Origin: Seohaeicola saemankumensis | GTDB taxonomy: Bacteria > Pseudomonadota > Alphaproteobacteria > Rhodobacterales > Rhodobacteraceae | Direction: 5' to 3' | Assembly: GCF_020171285.1 (NCBI RefSeq) | Contig: NZ_JAIUZI010000002.1 | Coordinates: forward strand, 394,721 to 458,720 | Length of the DNA: 64,000 nt | In this document: in pieces, positions 1 through 8,201 of the stretch | Layout: every line of letters begins with the position of its first letter | How positions within the stretch are numbered: the first letter of the stretch is position 1 | Notes under the pieces: generated by a model | What the model was told of the DNA's origin: nothing | What the model saw: the letters and a program-made list of their open reading frames with translations, nothing else | Database searches by the model: none | Program-made: the position numbers and the translations under genes

Positions 1-1
1 C

Positions 2-673
2 CTGATGTCCCGGGACGGGCAGGGGCCGTTTGTCAAACGCCCGGCCGCACGGCTGGCGCCTGCGGATTTCGACGTTTTGTGCAGCGAGGCCGTGGGCGGG
101 TCGATCTTTCTGGACGAGGTCTCGGCGATGCCTGAGGCGACGCAGTATGCCGTGTTGGAACGGTTGGAGCAGGGAGCGGACGCACGGATCATCGCCGGGT
201 CGACGGCGAACCTTGCGAAATTGGCGGCCGATGGCGCGTTCAACCCTGATCTGTTCTACCGGCTGGATGTGATGCGGGTGCGGATCCCGTCGCTGAGCGA
301 GCGCCCGGAGGACATTCCCGTCCTGTTTCGCCATTACGTGGCACAGGCCGCCGAACAGGCCGGTATTGCCGCGCCCGAGATCACGCCCGAGTATGTCGCG
401 GGGCTGATGACTCAGGATTGGCCGGGCAACGCCCGGTCGCTGATGTCGGCGGCCATGCGATTTGTGCTTGGGATGCCCGAGGATCTGGTCCAGACGGCGG
501 GTATTGGCCTGGCAGAACAGATGGCACAGGTGGAGCGTTCGTTGCTGGTGGCTGCCCTGGGCCGGCAGAACGGGCGGGCCAGCGCCGCCGCTGAGGCGCT
601 GAAGCTGCCCCGCAAGACGCTGTACGACAAACTGGCCAAATACGGGATTCGCCCCGAGGACTATCGTCGCTGA
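2..673 (+). CDS. Sigma-54-dependent response regulator, DctD-like (5' truncated by window)
   Basis: C-terminal part of a bacterial enhancer-binding protein; the gene begins before the window. Visible are the end of the AAA+ domain, with a Walker B-like segment (SIFLDEVSAMPE), a sensor I-like stretch (IIAGST), the conserved block FYRLDVMRVRIPSLSERPED, and WPGNARSL in place of the usual WPGNVREL. A Fis-type helix-turn-helix follows (ASAAAEALKLPRKTLYDKL). Such proteins open sigma-54 promoters after phosphorylation by a partner kinase. The gene lies directly upstream of dctPQM, and two palindromes of DctD-site type start 3 bp after its stop codon, so control of the dicarboxylate transporter is the natural reading. 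The receiver domain and GAFTGA loop are outside the window, so the DctD label rests on C-terminal features and context. Confidence 0.88.
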   Translation: MMSRDGQGPFVKRPAARLAPADFDVLCSEAVGGSIFLDEVSAMPEATQYAVLERLEQGADARIIAGSTANLAKLAADGAFNPDLFYRLDVMRVRIPSLSERPEDIPVLFRHYVAQAAEQAGIAAPEITPEYVAGLMTQDWPGNARSLMSAAMRFVLGMPEDLVQTAGIGLAEQMAQVERSLLVAALGRQNGRASAAAEALKLPRKTLYDKLAKYGIRPEDYRR

Positions 674-676
674 TTC

Positions 677-726
677 TGTGCGGATTTTCGCACAACGCTG
701 GTCTGAGCTGTGCGGGAAACCGCACA
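677..726. promoter_or_regulatory. Tandem DctD-type activator sites upstream of dctP
   Basis: Two 18-bp inverted repeats: TGTGCGgattttCGCACA at 677-694 and TGTGCGGgaaaCCGCACA at 709-726. Their centres are 32 bp apart, about three helical turns, so both lie on one DNA face. The arms match what I recall of the rhizobial DctD upstream activator sites (TGTGCGG/CCGCACA). They start right after the activator gene and about 210 bp before dctP. I could not pick a convincing -24/-12 sigma-54 promoter by eye. Confidence 0.75.
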
Positions 727-932
727 AAGGTTGAGCCAACAAGATACCTGCTCTGCCACTTTGTTGGGCAAGGTGTTGAAATCATGTGGTTTAACGTCAC
801 GTCATCACGGCCATGCACAAACTGTTGAGCTGACCGATTCGATTCGCTTCACTCCGCTCAGCGCACCGACACCCGGTGCGGGCAAGGATAGAGTGCCTTG
901 CAGGACTGAAACCCGATCGGGAGGAGATACCG

Positions 933-1934
933 ATGAAATTTCTGACAACCGCCGCTACCGCGCTGGCCCTGAGCGTGACCGCCTCCGCAGGTTTTGCCGC
1001 CTGCGAAGAAGGTGAAATCGTGGTCAAGTTTGCCCACGTGACCAACACCGACAAGCACCCCAAGGGGATCGCCGCATCGCTGTTGCAGCAGCGCGTCAAC
1101 GACGAGATGAACGGCGTGATGTGCATGGAAGTGTTCCCGAACTCGACCCTGTACAACGATGACCAGGTTCTGGAAGCGATGCTGCAGGGCGACGTGCAGC
1201 TGGCCGCGCCGTCGCTGTCCAAGTTCGAGCAGTTCACCAAGGTGTTCCGCATTTTCGACCTGCCCTTCATGTTCCGTGACGTGGCTGCCGTTGACGGGTT
1301 CCAGAACTCGGAAACCGGTCAGGCGATGAAGGAGTCGATGACCCGCCGCGGTCTGCTGGGCCTGGCGTTCTGGCACAACGGTATGAAGCAGATGTCGGCC
1401 AACAAGCCGCTGGTCCTGCCGAGCGACGCAGCCGGCCTGAAATTCCGCGTCCAGAACTCGGACGTGCTGAAGGCACAGATGGCCGCCCTGGGCGGTTCGC
1501 CCCAGCCGATGGCGTTTTCCGAGGTTTATGGCGCGTTGCAGACCGGCGTTGTCGACGGTCAGGAAAACACCTGGTCGAACATCTATGGCCAGAAGTTCTT
1601 TGAGGTTCAGGACGGTGTGACCGAAACCAACCATGGCATCATCGACTATATGCTGGTGACCTCGACCGACTGGTATGACAGCCTTGATCCGGCGGTCGCC
1701 GAGCAGTTCTCGACCATCGTGGCCGAAGTGACCGCGGCGCGGAACGCGGAAAGCACCAAGGTCAACAACGACGCAAAACAGGCGATTCTGGACGCTGGCG
1801 GTGTCGTGCGCGAACTGACCCCCGAGCAGCGCACCGCCTGGGTCGAAGCGATGAAACCTGTCTGGGCGCAGTTCGAAGGCGACGTGGGCGCCGAAAACAT
1901 CGAAGCGGCCCAGAAGTTCAACATGATGAACTAA
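933..1934 (+). CDS. dctP: TRAP transporter solute-binding protein DctP
   Basis: Periplasmic binding protein of a tripartite ATP-independent transporter, 333 aa, normal for the family. A signal peptide (MKFLTTAATALALSVTASAG, cleavage near FAA) is followed by a DctP-type body (EIVVKFAHVTNTDKHPKG; later LKFRVQNSDVLKAQMAALG, the arginine motif region that binds carboxylates; then GVVDGQENTWSNIY). The start at 933 is chosen because it opens the signal peptide and has GGAGGAGA at 919-926; an in-frame upstream start would add residues before the signal peptide. It is first in dctPQM, under the DctD-type sites. The ligand is probably a C4-dicarboxylate, inferred from the regulator and the family rather than from ligand residues. 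Confidence 0.93.
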   Translation: MKFLTTAATALALSVTASAGFAACEEGEIVVKFAHVTNTDKHPKGIAASLLQQRVNDEMNGVMCMEVFPNSTLYNDDQVLEAMLQGDVQLAAPSLSKFEQFTKVFRIFDLPFMFRDVAAVDGFQNSETGQAMKESMTRRGLLGLAFWHNGMKQMSANKPLVLPSDAAGLKFRVQNSDVLKAQMAALGGSPQPMAFSEVYGALQTGVVDGQENTWSNIYGQKFFEVQDGVTETNHGIIDYMLVTSTDWYDSLDPAVAEQFSTIVAEVTAARNAESTKVNNDAKQAILDAGGVVRELTPEQRTAWVEAMKPVWAQFEGDVGAENIEAAQKFNMMN

Positions 1935-1981
1935 ACGCACCGCGTGCGTTACCCGGTCCGGCCCCCGAGATGGGCCGGACC
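1934..1981 (+). terminator. Two tandem hairpins between dctP and dctQ
   Basis: Right after the dctP stop are AACGCAC/GTGCGTT (1934-1940 with 1944-1950) and the perfect 10-bp stem GGTCCGGCCC/GGGCCGGACC (1955-1964 with 1972-1981). There is no long U-run, so they more likely act as partial terminators or 3' stabilisers. This would keep the binding protein in excess over the membrane subunits, as is common in binding-protein operons. Confidence 0.6.
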
Positions 1982-2016
1982 CTTTGCATCCTCAAACATT
2001 CAGGAGGCAGGAAGCC

Positions 2017-2706
2017 ATGTCGCATCATTACGAGGCGAAAACGGCGCTTGGCCGGGTGGTGAACGAACTGGAGGAGTCCGCGATTGCGCTGATCCTCGGG
2101 GCGATGACCATCATCACATTCATCAACGTCATCTTGCGATACGGGTTCAACACCGGGCTGATCTGGGGTCTTGAAGCGACCTCATTCCTGTTTGCCTGGC
2201 TGGTTCTGTTCGGGGTCAGCTATGCGGTCAAGGTCACTGCAAACCTGGGCGTTGACGCCATCGTCAACATGACCGCTCCGTCCGTGCGCCGGGCACTGGC
2301 GCTGTTTGCCGGTGTCATCTGCATCGTCTATGCCGGGCTGGTTCTGAAAGGCGCATGGGATTACTGGGCGAACTTTGCCAACCTTCCCGGTACCACGGGG
2401 CGCTGGTTTCCGACCGGGTTCGAGGAAATGAAACGAACCTCTTACCGGGGCTGGTACGAAGTCGTGGACATTCCGTTCCCCGAGTGGCTGCGGTGGATCC
2501 AGCCGATCATGAACGAGGGCGAAGACTATGAGAAACTGCCCCGGTTCATCCCCTATGCGATCCTGCCGTTCGGCATTGGGCTGCTGTTTTTCCGGTTCAT
2601 CCAGGCCACCGTGCGCATCGCGCAGGGCAAGTCCGAAGGCCTGATCGTGAGCCACGAAGCCGAAGACGCGGTGGCCGATGTCGCCCACCTGAACAAAGAG
2701 GATTGA
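2017..2706 (+). CDS. dctQ: TRAP transporter small permease DctQ
   Basis: Small integral membrane subunit of the TRAP transporter, 229 aa. Hydrophobic segments include SAIALILGAMTIITFINVIL, a second around FLFAWLVLFGVSYAV, a third in ALALFAGVICIVYAGLVL, and a last near FIPYAILPFGIGLLFF. The WGLEATSFLFAW region is typical of DctQ. The start at 2017 is preceded by CAGGAGG (2001-2007). The segment between the third and fourth helices (about residues 115-170) is longer than in short DctQ proteins. The gene ends 4 nt before dctM, so the two are co-translated or closely coupled. DctQ associates with the DctM channel and is needed for sodium-coupled uptake of ligand delivered by DctP. Confidence 0.92.
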   Translation: MSHHYEAKTALGRVVNELEESAIALILGAMTIITFINVILRYGFNTGLIWGLEATSFLFAWLVLFGVSYAVKVTANLGVDAIVNMTAPSVRRALALFAGVICIVYAGLVLKGAWDYWANFANLPGTTGRWFPTGFEEMKRTSYRGWYEVVDIPFPEWLRWIQPIMNEGEDYEKLPRFIPYAILPFGIGLLFFRFIQATVRIAQGKSEGLIVSHEAEDAVADVAHLNKED

Positions 2707-2710
2707 GGAA

Positions 2711-4087
2711 ATGGAAGTTGCAATTCTCTTTGGCATGATCATCGGCCTGATGCTGGTCGGTGTGCCGATCGCCGTTAGTCTTGGTGTCTCGTCGATCATG
2801 TTCCTGCTGGTGCTCAGCGACACCTCGCTGGCCTCGATCGCGCAGACCCTGTTTCAGGCGATGGCCGGGCACTACACGCTGCTGGCGATCCCGTTCTTCA
2901 TCCTCGCGTCCAGTTTCATGTCGACGGGCGGGGTGGCGAAACGGATCATCCGCTTTGCCATTGCCATCGTGGGGCACTTCCCCGGCGGCCTGGCCATTGC
3001 GGGCGTCTTTGCCTGTATGCTTTTTGCCGCGCTGTCGGGATCGTCGCCGGCCACCGTGGTGGCGATCGGCTCGATCGTGATCGCCGGGATGCGGCAGGTC
3101 GGGTATTCCAAGGACTTCGCGGCGGGCGTCATCGCCAACGCGGGCACCCTGGGCATCCTGATCCCGCCCTCTATCGTGATGGTGGTTTACGCCAGCGCCA
3201 CGGACGTGTCGGTTGGGCGGATGTTCCTGGCCGGTGTCATTCCGGGTCTGATGGCAGGCCTCATGCTGATGCTGACCATCTACTTTATCGCGCGGGTCAA
3301 GAACCTGCCCAAGGGTGAATGGCAGGGCTGGGGCGAGGTCTTTGCCTCTGGTCGCGAGGCCGGTTGGGGCCTGTTCCTGATTGTGATCATCCTGGGCGGC
3401 ATCTATGGCGGCATCTTTACCCCGACCGAGGCGGCCGCCGTGGCTGCGGTCTATGCCTTTATCATCGCCTGTTTCATCTACCGGGACATGGGGCCGCTGG
3501 CCGCGCGGGACGGCGGTGACAACGTGTCGTTGATCAAAAAGCCCTGGGCGCTGGTCACCGCGCTGGTGCATCGCGATACCCGCGATACGCTGTTCGAGGC
3601 CGGAAAGCTGACGATCACGCTGATGTTCATCATCGCCAACGCGCTGATCCTCAAGCACGTGCTGACCGATGAGCAGATCCCGCAGCAGATCGCGGGCTCG
3701 ATGCTGGCGGCGGGCTTTGGTCCGGTGGTGTTCCTGATGATCGTCAACGTGATCCTGTTGATCGGGGGCCAGTTCATGGAGCCCTCGGGCCTGATCGTGA
3801 TCGTGGCGCCGCTGGTGTTCCCGATTGCCATCGAGCTGGGCGTCGATCCGATCCATCTGGGGATCATCATGGTGGTCAACATGGAGATCGGGATGATCAC
3901 GCCGCCGGTTGGTCTGAACCTCTTTGTCACCTCGGGCGTGGCCGGTATGCCGATGATGCGGGTGGTGCGCGCCGCCCTGCCGTTCCTGGCGGTGCTGTTC
4001 GTGTTCCTGCTGATCGTGACCTATGTCCCGGCGATCAGTACCTTCCTGCCCAATACCTTTATGGGGCCGGAAATCGTGATCAAATAG
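2711..4087 (+). CDS. dctM: TRAP transporter large permease DctM
   Basis: Large membrane subunit of the TRAP transporter, 458 aa, about a dozen hydrophobic segments. Family landmarks are the N-terminal MIIGLMLVGVPIAVSLG, AGVFACMLFAALSGSSPATV, the ILIPPSIVMVVYA motif, and near the end GMITPPVGLNLFVTSGVAG. It forms the sodium/ligand channel with DctQ. The segment around residues 255-300 (DMGPLAARDGGDNVSLIKKP and onward) is a somewhat long cytoplasmic loop. It is last in the operon and followed by a strong terminator. The opposite strand carries a 548-codon open frame that is only a shadow of this gene. Confidence 0.95.
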   Translation: MEVAILFGMIIGLMLVGVPIAVSLGVSSIMFLLVLSDTSLASIAQTLFQAMAGHYTLLAIPFFILASSFMSTGGVAKRIIRFAIAIVGHFPGGLAIAGVFACMLFAALSGSSPATVVAIGSIVIAGMRQVGYSKDFAAGVIANAGTLGILIPPSIVMVVYASATDVSVGRMFLAGVIPGLMAGLMLMLTIYFIARVKNLPKGEWQGWGEVFASGREAGWGLFLIVIILGGIYGGIFTPTEAAAVAAVYAFIIACFIYRDMGPLAARDGGDNVSLIKKPWALVTALVHRDTRDTLFEAGKLTITLMFIIANALILKHVLTDEQIPQQIAGSMLAAGFGPVVFLMIVNVILLIGGQFMEPSGLIVIVAPLVFPIAIELGVDPIHLGIIMVVNMEIGMITPPVGLNLFVTSGVAGMPMMRVVRAALPFLAVLFVFLLIVTYVPAISTFLPNTFMGPEIVIK

Positions 4088-4110
4088 ATCCCATCGCGGA
4101 TGAAACCCGG

Positions 4111-4150
4111 ACGGGCGGCGCAGCGGGATCTGCGCCGCCCGTTCCATTTT
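4111..4150 (+). terminator. Rho-independent terminator of dctPQM
   Basis: Perfect 13-bp stem ACGGGCGGCGCAG (4111-4123) with CTGCGCCGCCCGT (4130-4142), 6-nt loop, then TCCATTTT. It ends the dct operon. Confidence 0.85.
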
Positions 4151-4232
4151 CTGCAACATGATCCTGGTCAAAGACCGGGGCGCGCGGCGGTCTAAGGTGG
4201 CGATATCCCGAAACCGAGATGGACACACCGGA

Positions 4233-4664
4233 ATGAGCCGCACACGTCGTCAGATCCTGACTGCCATCGCCGCGCTGCCCGTGATGGGCGGGCCGCTGTT
4301 TGCCTTTGGTACCTCGACACCCAGTCCCAGCCCGCTGCCAGGTATCGACATCACCCTGTCACGCAGCCCCGAAGGCGATCCGATCGAACCGATTCATATT
4401 GATGCTGAACATGGCAAGGCGCTGGTCAAGATGGGGCCGATGCAGGCGGGGCAATTCATGGCGAACATCCTTGCGCCCAAGCTGGAGAAACTGACCGGAG
4501 TGTCGGGCCGCAGCTGGCATTGGGTGTTGTCGAACCACCTGACCGAAGAGGTCACGGGCGCCATCCTGAACGGCGGCGGTACCGAGTTATCCGGGCTGCA
4601 GTTTGCCGAGGATCAGGGGGCGGTCACCTGGGGTCTGTCGATCCGGGCGACCCCCGCGGGGTAG
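4233..4664 (+). CDS. Hypothetical exported protein, 143 aa
   Basis: Not recognised. The start at 4233 gives MSRTRRQILTAIAALPVMGG, an export signal with a twin-arginine look (RRQIL), followed by a Ser/Pro-rich stretch (TSTPSPSPLPG) and a small domain of about 110 residues ending WGLSIRATPAG. An in-frame start 75 nt earlier would put 25 polar residues before the signal, so 4233 is preferred, although no strong ribosome-binding site is visible. It is transcribed alone between the dct terminator and the convergent gene that ends at 4690. There are no cysteines and no obvious catalytic motif in the mature part. The spacing GRSWHWVLSNHLTEEVTGAI suggests a compact globular fold, perhaps periplasmic. 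Confidence 0.62.
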   Translation: MSRTRRQILTAIAALPVMGGPLFAFGTSTPSPSPLPGIDITLSRSPEGDPIEPIHIDAEHGKALVKMGPMQAGQFMANILAPKLEKLTGVSGRSWHWVLSNHLTEEVTGAILNGGGTELSGLQFAEDQGAVTWGLSIRATPAG

Positions 4665-4689
4665 GTCGGAGGAGGCCTGGACTGTCGGA

Positions 4690-7296
4690 TCAGCCGGACG
4701 GGATTTTCAGGGTCATGTTGCGCCCGCTTTTCTGGTAGCGCAATTCGCTGTCGCCAATGGCGATGACCCGGCCGCCGTCCACGGTGTCGCCGACCTTGAC
4801 CTTCTTGTAGCGGCCACTGGGAAGGCGGACCAGGGCGCGGCGGTTTGCCGGAGAGCCGTAGACGCCGATCAGGTTGACGCGCTGAAGGTTGATGGCGTTG
4901 TCCAGCGTCGCCTGCCGGGCAACAGAGGCCGAAGAAGGGATCTTGGGCTTGACCGAGACGGGTGCCACCGTCTGCACTGCGGCGGTCGATGCCGCTGCAA
5001 CGGGGGTGGCGCGCTGCTCGGCGCTCTGCACGGTCTTGGCGAAATCGCGGGGACGTTGCTTGGGCACACGTGAGACAACCACGGCCTGCGCTGTCGGGGT
5101 GTCGTCCTCCTCGACCTCGTCTTTCAGATTGGGGGGGCGCAGTTTCGGGCGCTTCTTGCCCAGTTCGGCAAGGCTGCGGCCGCCCAGTTTGGCGCGTTCG
5201 TTCTGTTCCACCAATCCTTCTGGCCGGGGTTTGGGCCGGAAGCCGGCGAGACGCTGGCTGAGCGTGTCGACCTCGGGCTCGGTTTCGAAGCGGGTCGGTG
5301 TGGGCGGCGGCACTCGAGGTGGCCGGCCAAGATAGACGGTGACGCCATCCGGGGTAACCGTCCCTTCGACGGTGGGGGCAACAAGCCCGCGCTGATCCAG
5401 GTTGAAGGCGGTTCCGGCCGCGGCCGGGGAACTGACGCTTGATGGCGGCTCATCCGTGGCCAGCCCGGCCTCTGAGGGCAGTGCCACGGCGTCTTGCGAC
5501 AGGTCGGTCCGGTCGATCGAGGCTACGAACAGGTCGGACAGCCCGATAACCGATGGCGTTTCCGGCTCTTCCGGGGCTTCCGGCCAGATCCCGGTCGCGG
5601 CATAGCGGGCTTCGGCGCCCATCGGCGGCGGAGCGCTAACAGAAGATGACGGGCTGTCGTCGGGTTCAGGTTCGAGCTCGGGGTCCAGCCCGGGATCCGG
5701 GGCCAATGCCAACTGATCCTCGGCGGCGGGATCGGAGGGGGGCGTGACCACGGTCGGAGGCGTGCTCAGGGCCTCCAGTACCGCCCGGTCGGTATCGCTA
5801 AGCCCCGGTTCCGGCTGCTCCAGCTGCAACCCGGCCGCGCGGCCCGGTTCTGTTTCACGCGAAAGGTCGACTGTTGGAGCGGCCGGTGGTGTGAGGGCGC
5901 TGGTCAATGGCGCGTCGCTCTGGGGCAAGGCCTCAGGTTTGGAGGCGGGTGCCAGGACCGGACTTTGCTGGCCCTCTGCCTGTGTCGCCGGATCCGCTTC
6001 CGGAGCGGCGATTTGGGGCGCATCGTCGGATTTGCTGCGGAACAGGCCCGCCAGACCATCATCCAGAAACAGGCTGGCCCAGGCCGCGACGGCGGCCAGG
6101 AACAGCAGCAGGCCAACCGTCAGGGCCAGACCCAGGAAACGGGGTTTGCCGCCGATTTTCTGGTTTTCACGGGCGCCGAACACTGTCATGCGCTCGGTCT
6201 CGCTGGAGGGTTCAGGTACGTCGACCACCTGGGCCTGGAACACCGGCGCACTGCCCGGATCGGCCACGGCGGTTGCGGCGGTGCTGCTCTGTTTCGCCTT
6301 GCGCCGGCTCAAGAACCCGCCACGGGCCTGCGTTTCGGCATTGGGCGCGGGCTCGGAAGCACTTTCGGCCCGGGTGTCCGGCACGTCGAGCACTGGGGCG
6401 TTGACATCTACGCTCGCCTGACTCTCGGACGGGACCGGCTCGGTCAGTTTCTCCGCTGTGGGGGCTGCTTTGGGCGTAGGCGGCGGCGTCTCGTCGCGGC
6501 GGGCGCCTTGCAGTGCCGGTGCCTGGCCGCGTGACTTGCCCCGGCGGCTAGAGAACCCTGCAAGCGGGACGGCGTCGGGATGCGTGCGGTCGTCCGTGTC
6601 CGGTCCCGGTTCCGGCTGCGGCGCTGGTTCCGGCTCTGGTTCCGGGAGATCGGTTGGTGGCGGGGCATCGGGTATCCCGGATGCATCGGGGGCCGGTTCC
6701 GGAGCGGGAGCTTTTTCCATTTCCGTTACAACGGGTTCCACCGGTGTCTTCAGCTTGCCGGTCACGACAATGGCGATCCCGTCGGCCTCTACCGAAGTGC
6801 CGCCTGGCAGAGTGGACGCAAAAGCGGACGGACCAAAAAACGGTTCTCCCAGAAAGTCTTTGTCGCCGGGAATGGCGACAAAGCTGATCGGGTTGAACTG
6901 GTGTTCAACGGCGAAAGCTTCGGCCTCGGCGAGGGTTTCGCGGGCGACGGCGGCAACATGGGTCCGCGTACCCTCGATCGAGATATCGAAAACCAGATCG
7001 CTGACCGCGTAGGGGGTCGCGCCATCCAGCGCCTGTTCGACCATGGCGCGGCGGGCTTCTCCCTCGAACTTGCCGGTTTCGACGGTCAGGTAGCGGATCT
7101 GGTCATTGGGGATCACGACCTTGCATGTGAAGCCATCTGGCGCCACGGTCATCGCGTCAGCGCGCAGGTCGTTCAGCGCGGCGGCCAGGTCCGGTACGTC
7201 CAGCGGCACGTCGCCAACGGTGCGCCAGCCGCCCGCCGCGCGATGCAGCAGCGAGATCCCTTCAAACGACAAAGAAAGCGCAAAATCCGGTTTCAT
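4690..7296 (-). CDS. Large bitopic membrane protein with GspL/PilM-like N-terminus and GspC/PilP-like C-terminus
   Basis: 868 aa when started at 7296 (MKPDFALSLSFEGISLLHRA). Residues about 1-170 look like a PilM/GspL-type actin-like cytoplasmic domain (CKVVIPNDQIRYLTVE, ALDGATPYAVSDLVFDI, VAAVARETLAEAEAF). Then comes a long Pro/Glu/Ala-rich segment with basic patches such as FLSRRKAKQ. A single membrane helix lies near residues 387-410 (LGLALTVGLLLFLAAVAAW). Another long Pro-rich, low-complexity region follows. The last ~75 residues (VNLIGVYGSPANRRALVRLP, then a VKVGDTVDGGRVIAIGDSEL turn) resemble the HR domain of GspC/PulC and PilP. The gene stands alone. No secretin or pilin gene is near, so a role in envelope assembly or secretion is inference. 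Confidence 0.7.
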   Translation of the reverse strand: MKPDFALSLSFEGISLLHRAAGGWRTVGDVPLDVPDLAAALNDLRADAMTVAPDGFTCKVVIPNDQIRYLTVETGKFEGEARRAMVEQALDGATPYAVSDLVFDISIEGTRTHVAAVARETLAEAEAFAVEHQFNPISFVAIPGDKDFLGEPFFGPSAFASTLPGGTSVEADGIAIVVTGKLKTPVEPVVTEMEKAPAPEPAPDASGIPDAPPPTDLPEPEPEPAPQPEPGPDTDDRTHPDAVPLAGFSSRRGKSRGQAPALQGARRDETPPPTPKAAPTAEKLTEPVPSESQASVDVNAPVLDVPDTRAESASEPAPNAETQARGGFLSRRKAKQSSTAATAVADPGSAPVFQAQVVDVPEPSSETERMTVFGARENQKIGGKPRFLGLALTVGLLLFLAAVAAWASLFLDDGLAGLFRSKSDDAPQIAAPEADPATQAEGQQSPVLAPASKPEALPQSDAPLTSALTPPAAPTVDLSRETEPGRAAGLQLEQPEPGLSDTDRAVLEALSTPPTVVTPPSDPAAEDQLALAPDPGLDPELEPEPDDSPSSSVSAPPPMGAEARYAATGIWPEAPEEPETPSVIGLSDLFVASIDRTDLSQDAVALPSEAGLATDEPPSSVSSPAAAGTAFNLDQRGLVAPTVEGTVTPDGVTVYLGRPPRVPPPTPTRFETEPEVDTLSQRLAGFRPKPRPEGLVEQNERAKLGGRSLAELGKKRPKLRPPNLKDEVEEDDTPTAQAVVVSRVPKQRPRDFAKTVQSAEQRATPVAAASTAAVQTVAPVSVKPKIPSSASVARQATLDNAINLQRVNLIGVYGSPANRRALVRLPSGRYKKVKVGDTVDGGRVIAIGDSELRYQKSGRNMTLKIPSG

Positions 7297-7454
7297 CCTG
7301 CGACTATACCACCCAACCTGTTTTGACCTGCGCTTAGCGCCTGCGGGTCGCAGCTTAAAGCAGGTCTTTGCCGAGTAAAAGAAAAAGACAGGGTTTTCCC
7401 TTGTCGCGGGCGGGCGCGGGCCCCCATGTTTGCGCAAACCGATGGAGGGTTCTG

Positions 7455-8156
7455 ATGAAACCAAATCTGATTGCGGCCGCCGCGCTGGCATTTCTGGTGG
7501 CCGTTCCGGCGCTGGCGGAAACATCCGCGCGTCAAATCACGGTCACCGGCGAGGGTCGGGTCGAGACCGTTCCGGACATGGCGACGATCACACTGGGGGT
7601 CAGTCACAGGGCCAAGGAGGCGCGGACCGCGATGGCGCAGACCTCGGACTCGGTGACGCAGATCATTGAACGTCTCGGCGCCTTGGGGATCGCTCCGCGC
7701 GATGTCCAAACCCGGCAGCTGACTTTGAACCCGGTCTGGTCGGACCCGAACGGATCTGCGGATAGCAGCGTTCGGATTGCCGGGTTTCAGGCCAGCAACA
7801 CCCTGTATGTTCGGGTGCGCGACCTGCCGTCACTGGGGGCGGTTCTGGAGGCCGTGATCGAAGATGGAGCGAATGAATTCAATAGTTTGCAGTTCACTGT
7901 TCAGGAGGTTGACCCATTGGTTGAGCAGGCCCGCAAGCTGGCGGTAGAAGATGCCATGGTCAAGGCGCGGCAGCTGGCCGAGGCGGCTGGCGTGACACTC
8001 GGCCCGGTGCTGACGATATCCGAACACGGTGGCGGGCGGCCAACGCCGATGGCGCAGATGTCGATGCGCGACAGCGGCGGAGGGGTTCCGATTGCCGGGG
8101 GCGAGATTTCGCTAAACGTCAACGTCTCGATGGTTTTTGCGATCTCTGGCGAATGA
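7455..8156 (+). CDS. SIMPL (DUF541) domain periplasmic protein
   Basis: 233 aa with signal peptide MKPNLIAAAALAFLVAVPALA, cleaved before ETSARQ. The mature part matches the SIMPL/DUF541 family (ITVTGEGRVETVPDMATITLGV at the start, repeated Gly-Ile-x-x-x-D-V-Q-T-like segment ALGIAPRDVQTRQL, C-terminal SLNVNVSMVFAI). Members are periplasmic or outer-membrane-associated proteins of unclear biochemistry, linked in some species to oxidative stress or signalling. The start at 7455 has GGAGGG at 7444-7449; an upstream in-frame start at 7368 lacks support. It is divergent from the GspL/GspC-like gene with about 160 bp between the two starts, and is followed by a strong terminator. Confidence 0.88.
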   Translation: MKPNLIAAAALAFLVAVPALAETSARQITVTGEGRVETVPDMATITLGVSHRAKEARTAMAQTSDSVTQIIERLGALGIAPRDVQTRQLTLNPVWSDPNGSADSSVRIAGFQASNTLYVRVRDLPSLGAVLEAVIEDGANEFNSLQFTVQEVDPLVEQARKLAVEDAMVKARQLAEAAGVTLGPVLTISEHGGGRPTPMAQMSMRDSGGGVPIAGGEISLNVNVSMVFAISGE

Positions 8157-8162
8157 TGGTGC

Positions 8163-8193
8163 GGCCCCGGATCAGCTCCGGGGCCGGCTTTTT
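8163..8193. terminator. Terminator between convergent SIMPL gene and metY
   Basis: Perfect 9-bp stem GGCCCCGGA (8163-8171) with TCCGGGGCC (8177-8185), then GGCTTTTT. It serves the SIMPL gene and may also serve metY, which ends at 8202 on the other strand. Confidence 0.85.
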
Positions 8194-8201
8194 CGGGACG
8201 A

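Noticed and set aside
677..726. Rho-independent terminators of the DctD-like gene
   Set aside because: No U-run after either palindrome; the identical arms and 32-bp spacing fit a pair of protein-binding sites better.
2597..4243. Long minus-strand open frame (548 codons) opposite dctM
   Set aside because: Low-complexity Arg/His-rich translation, typical antisense shadow of a high-GC gene; dctM on the plus strand has clear family motifs.
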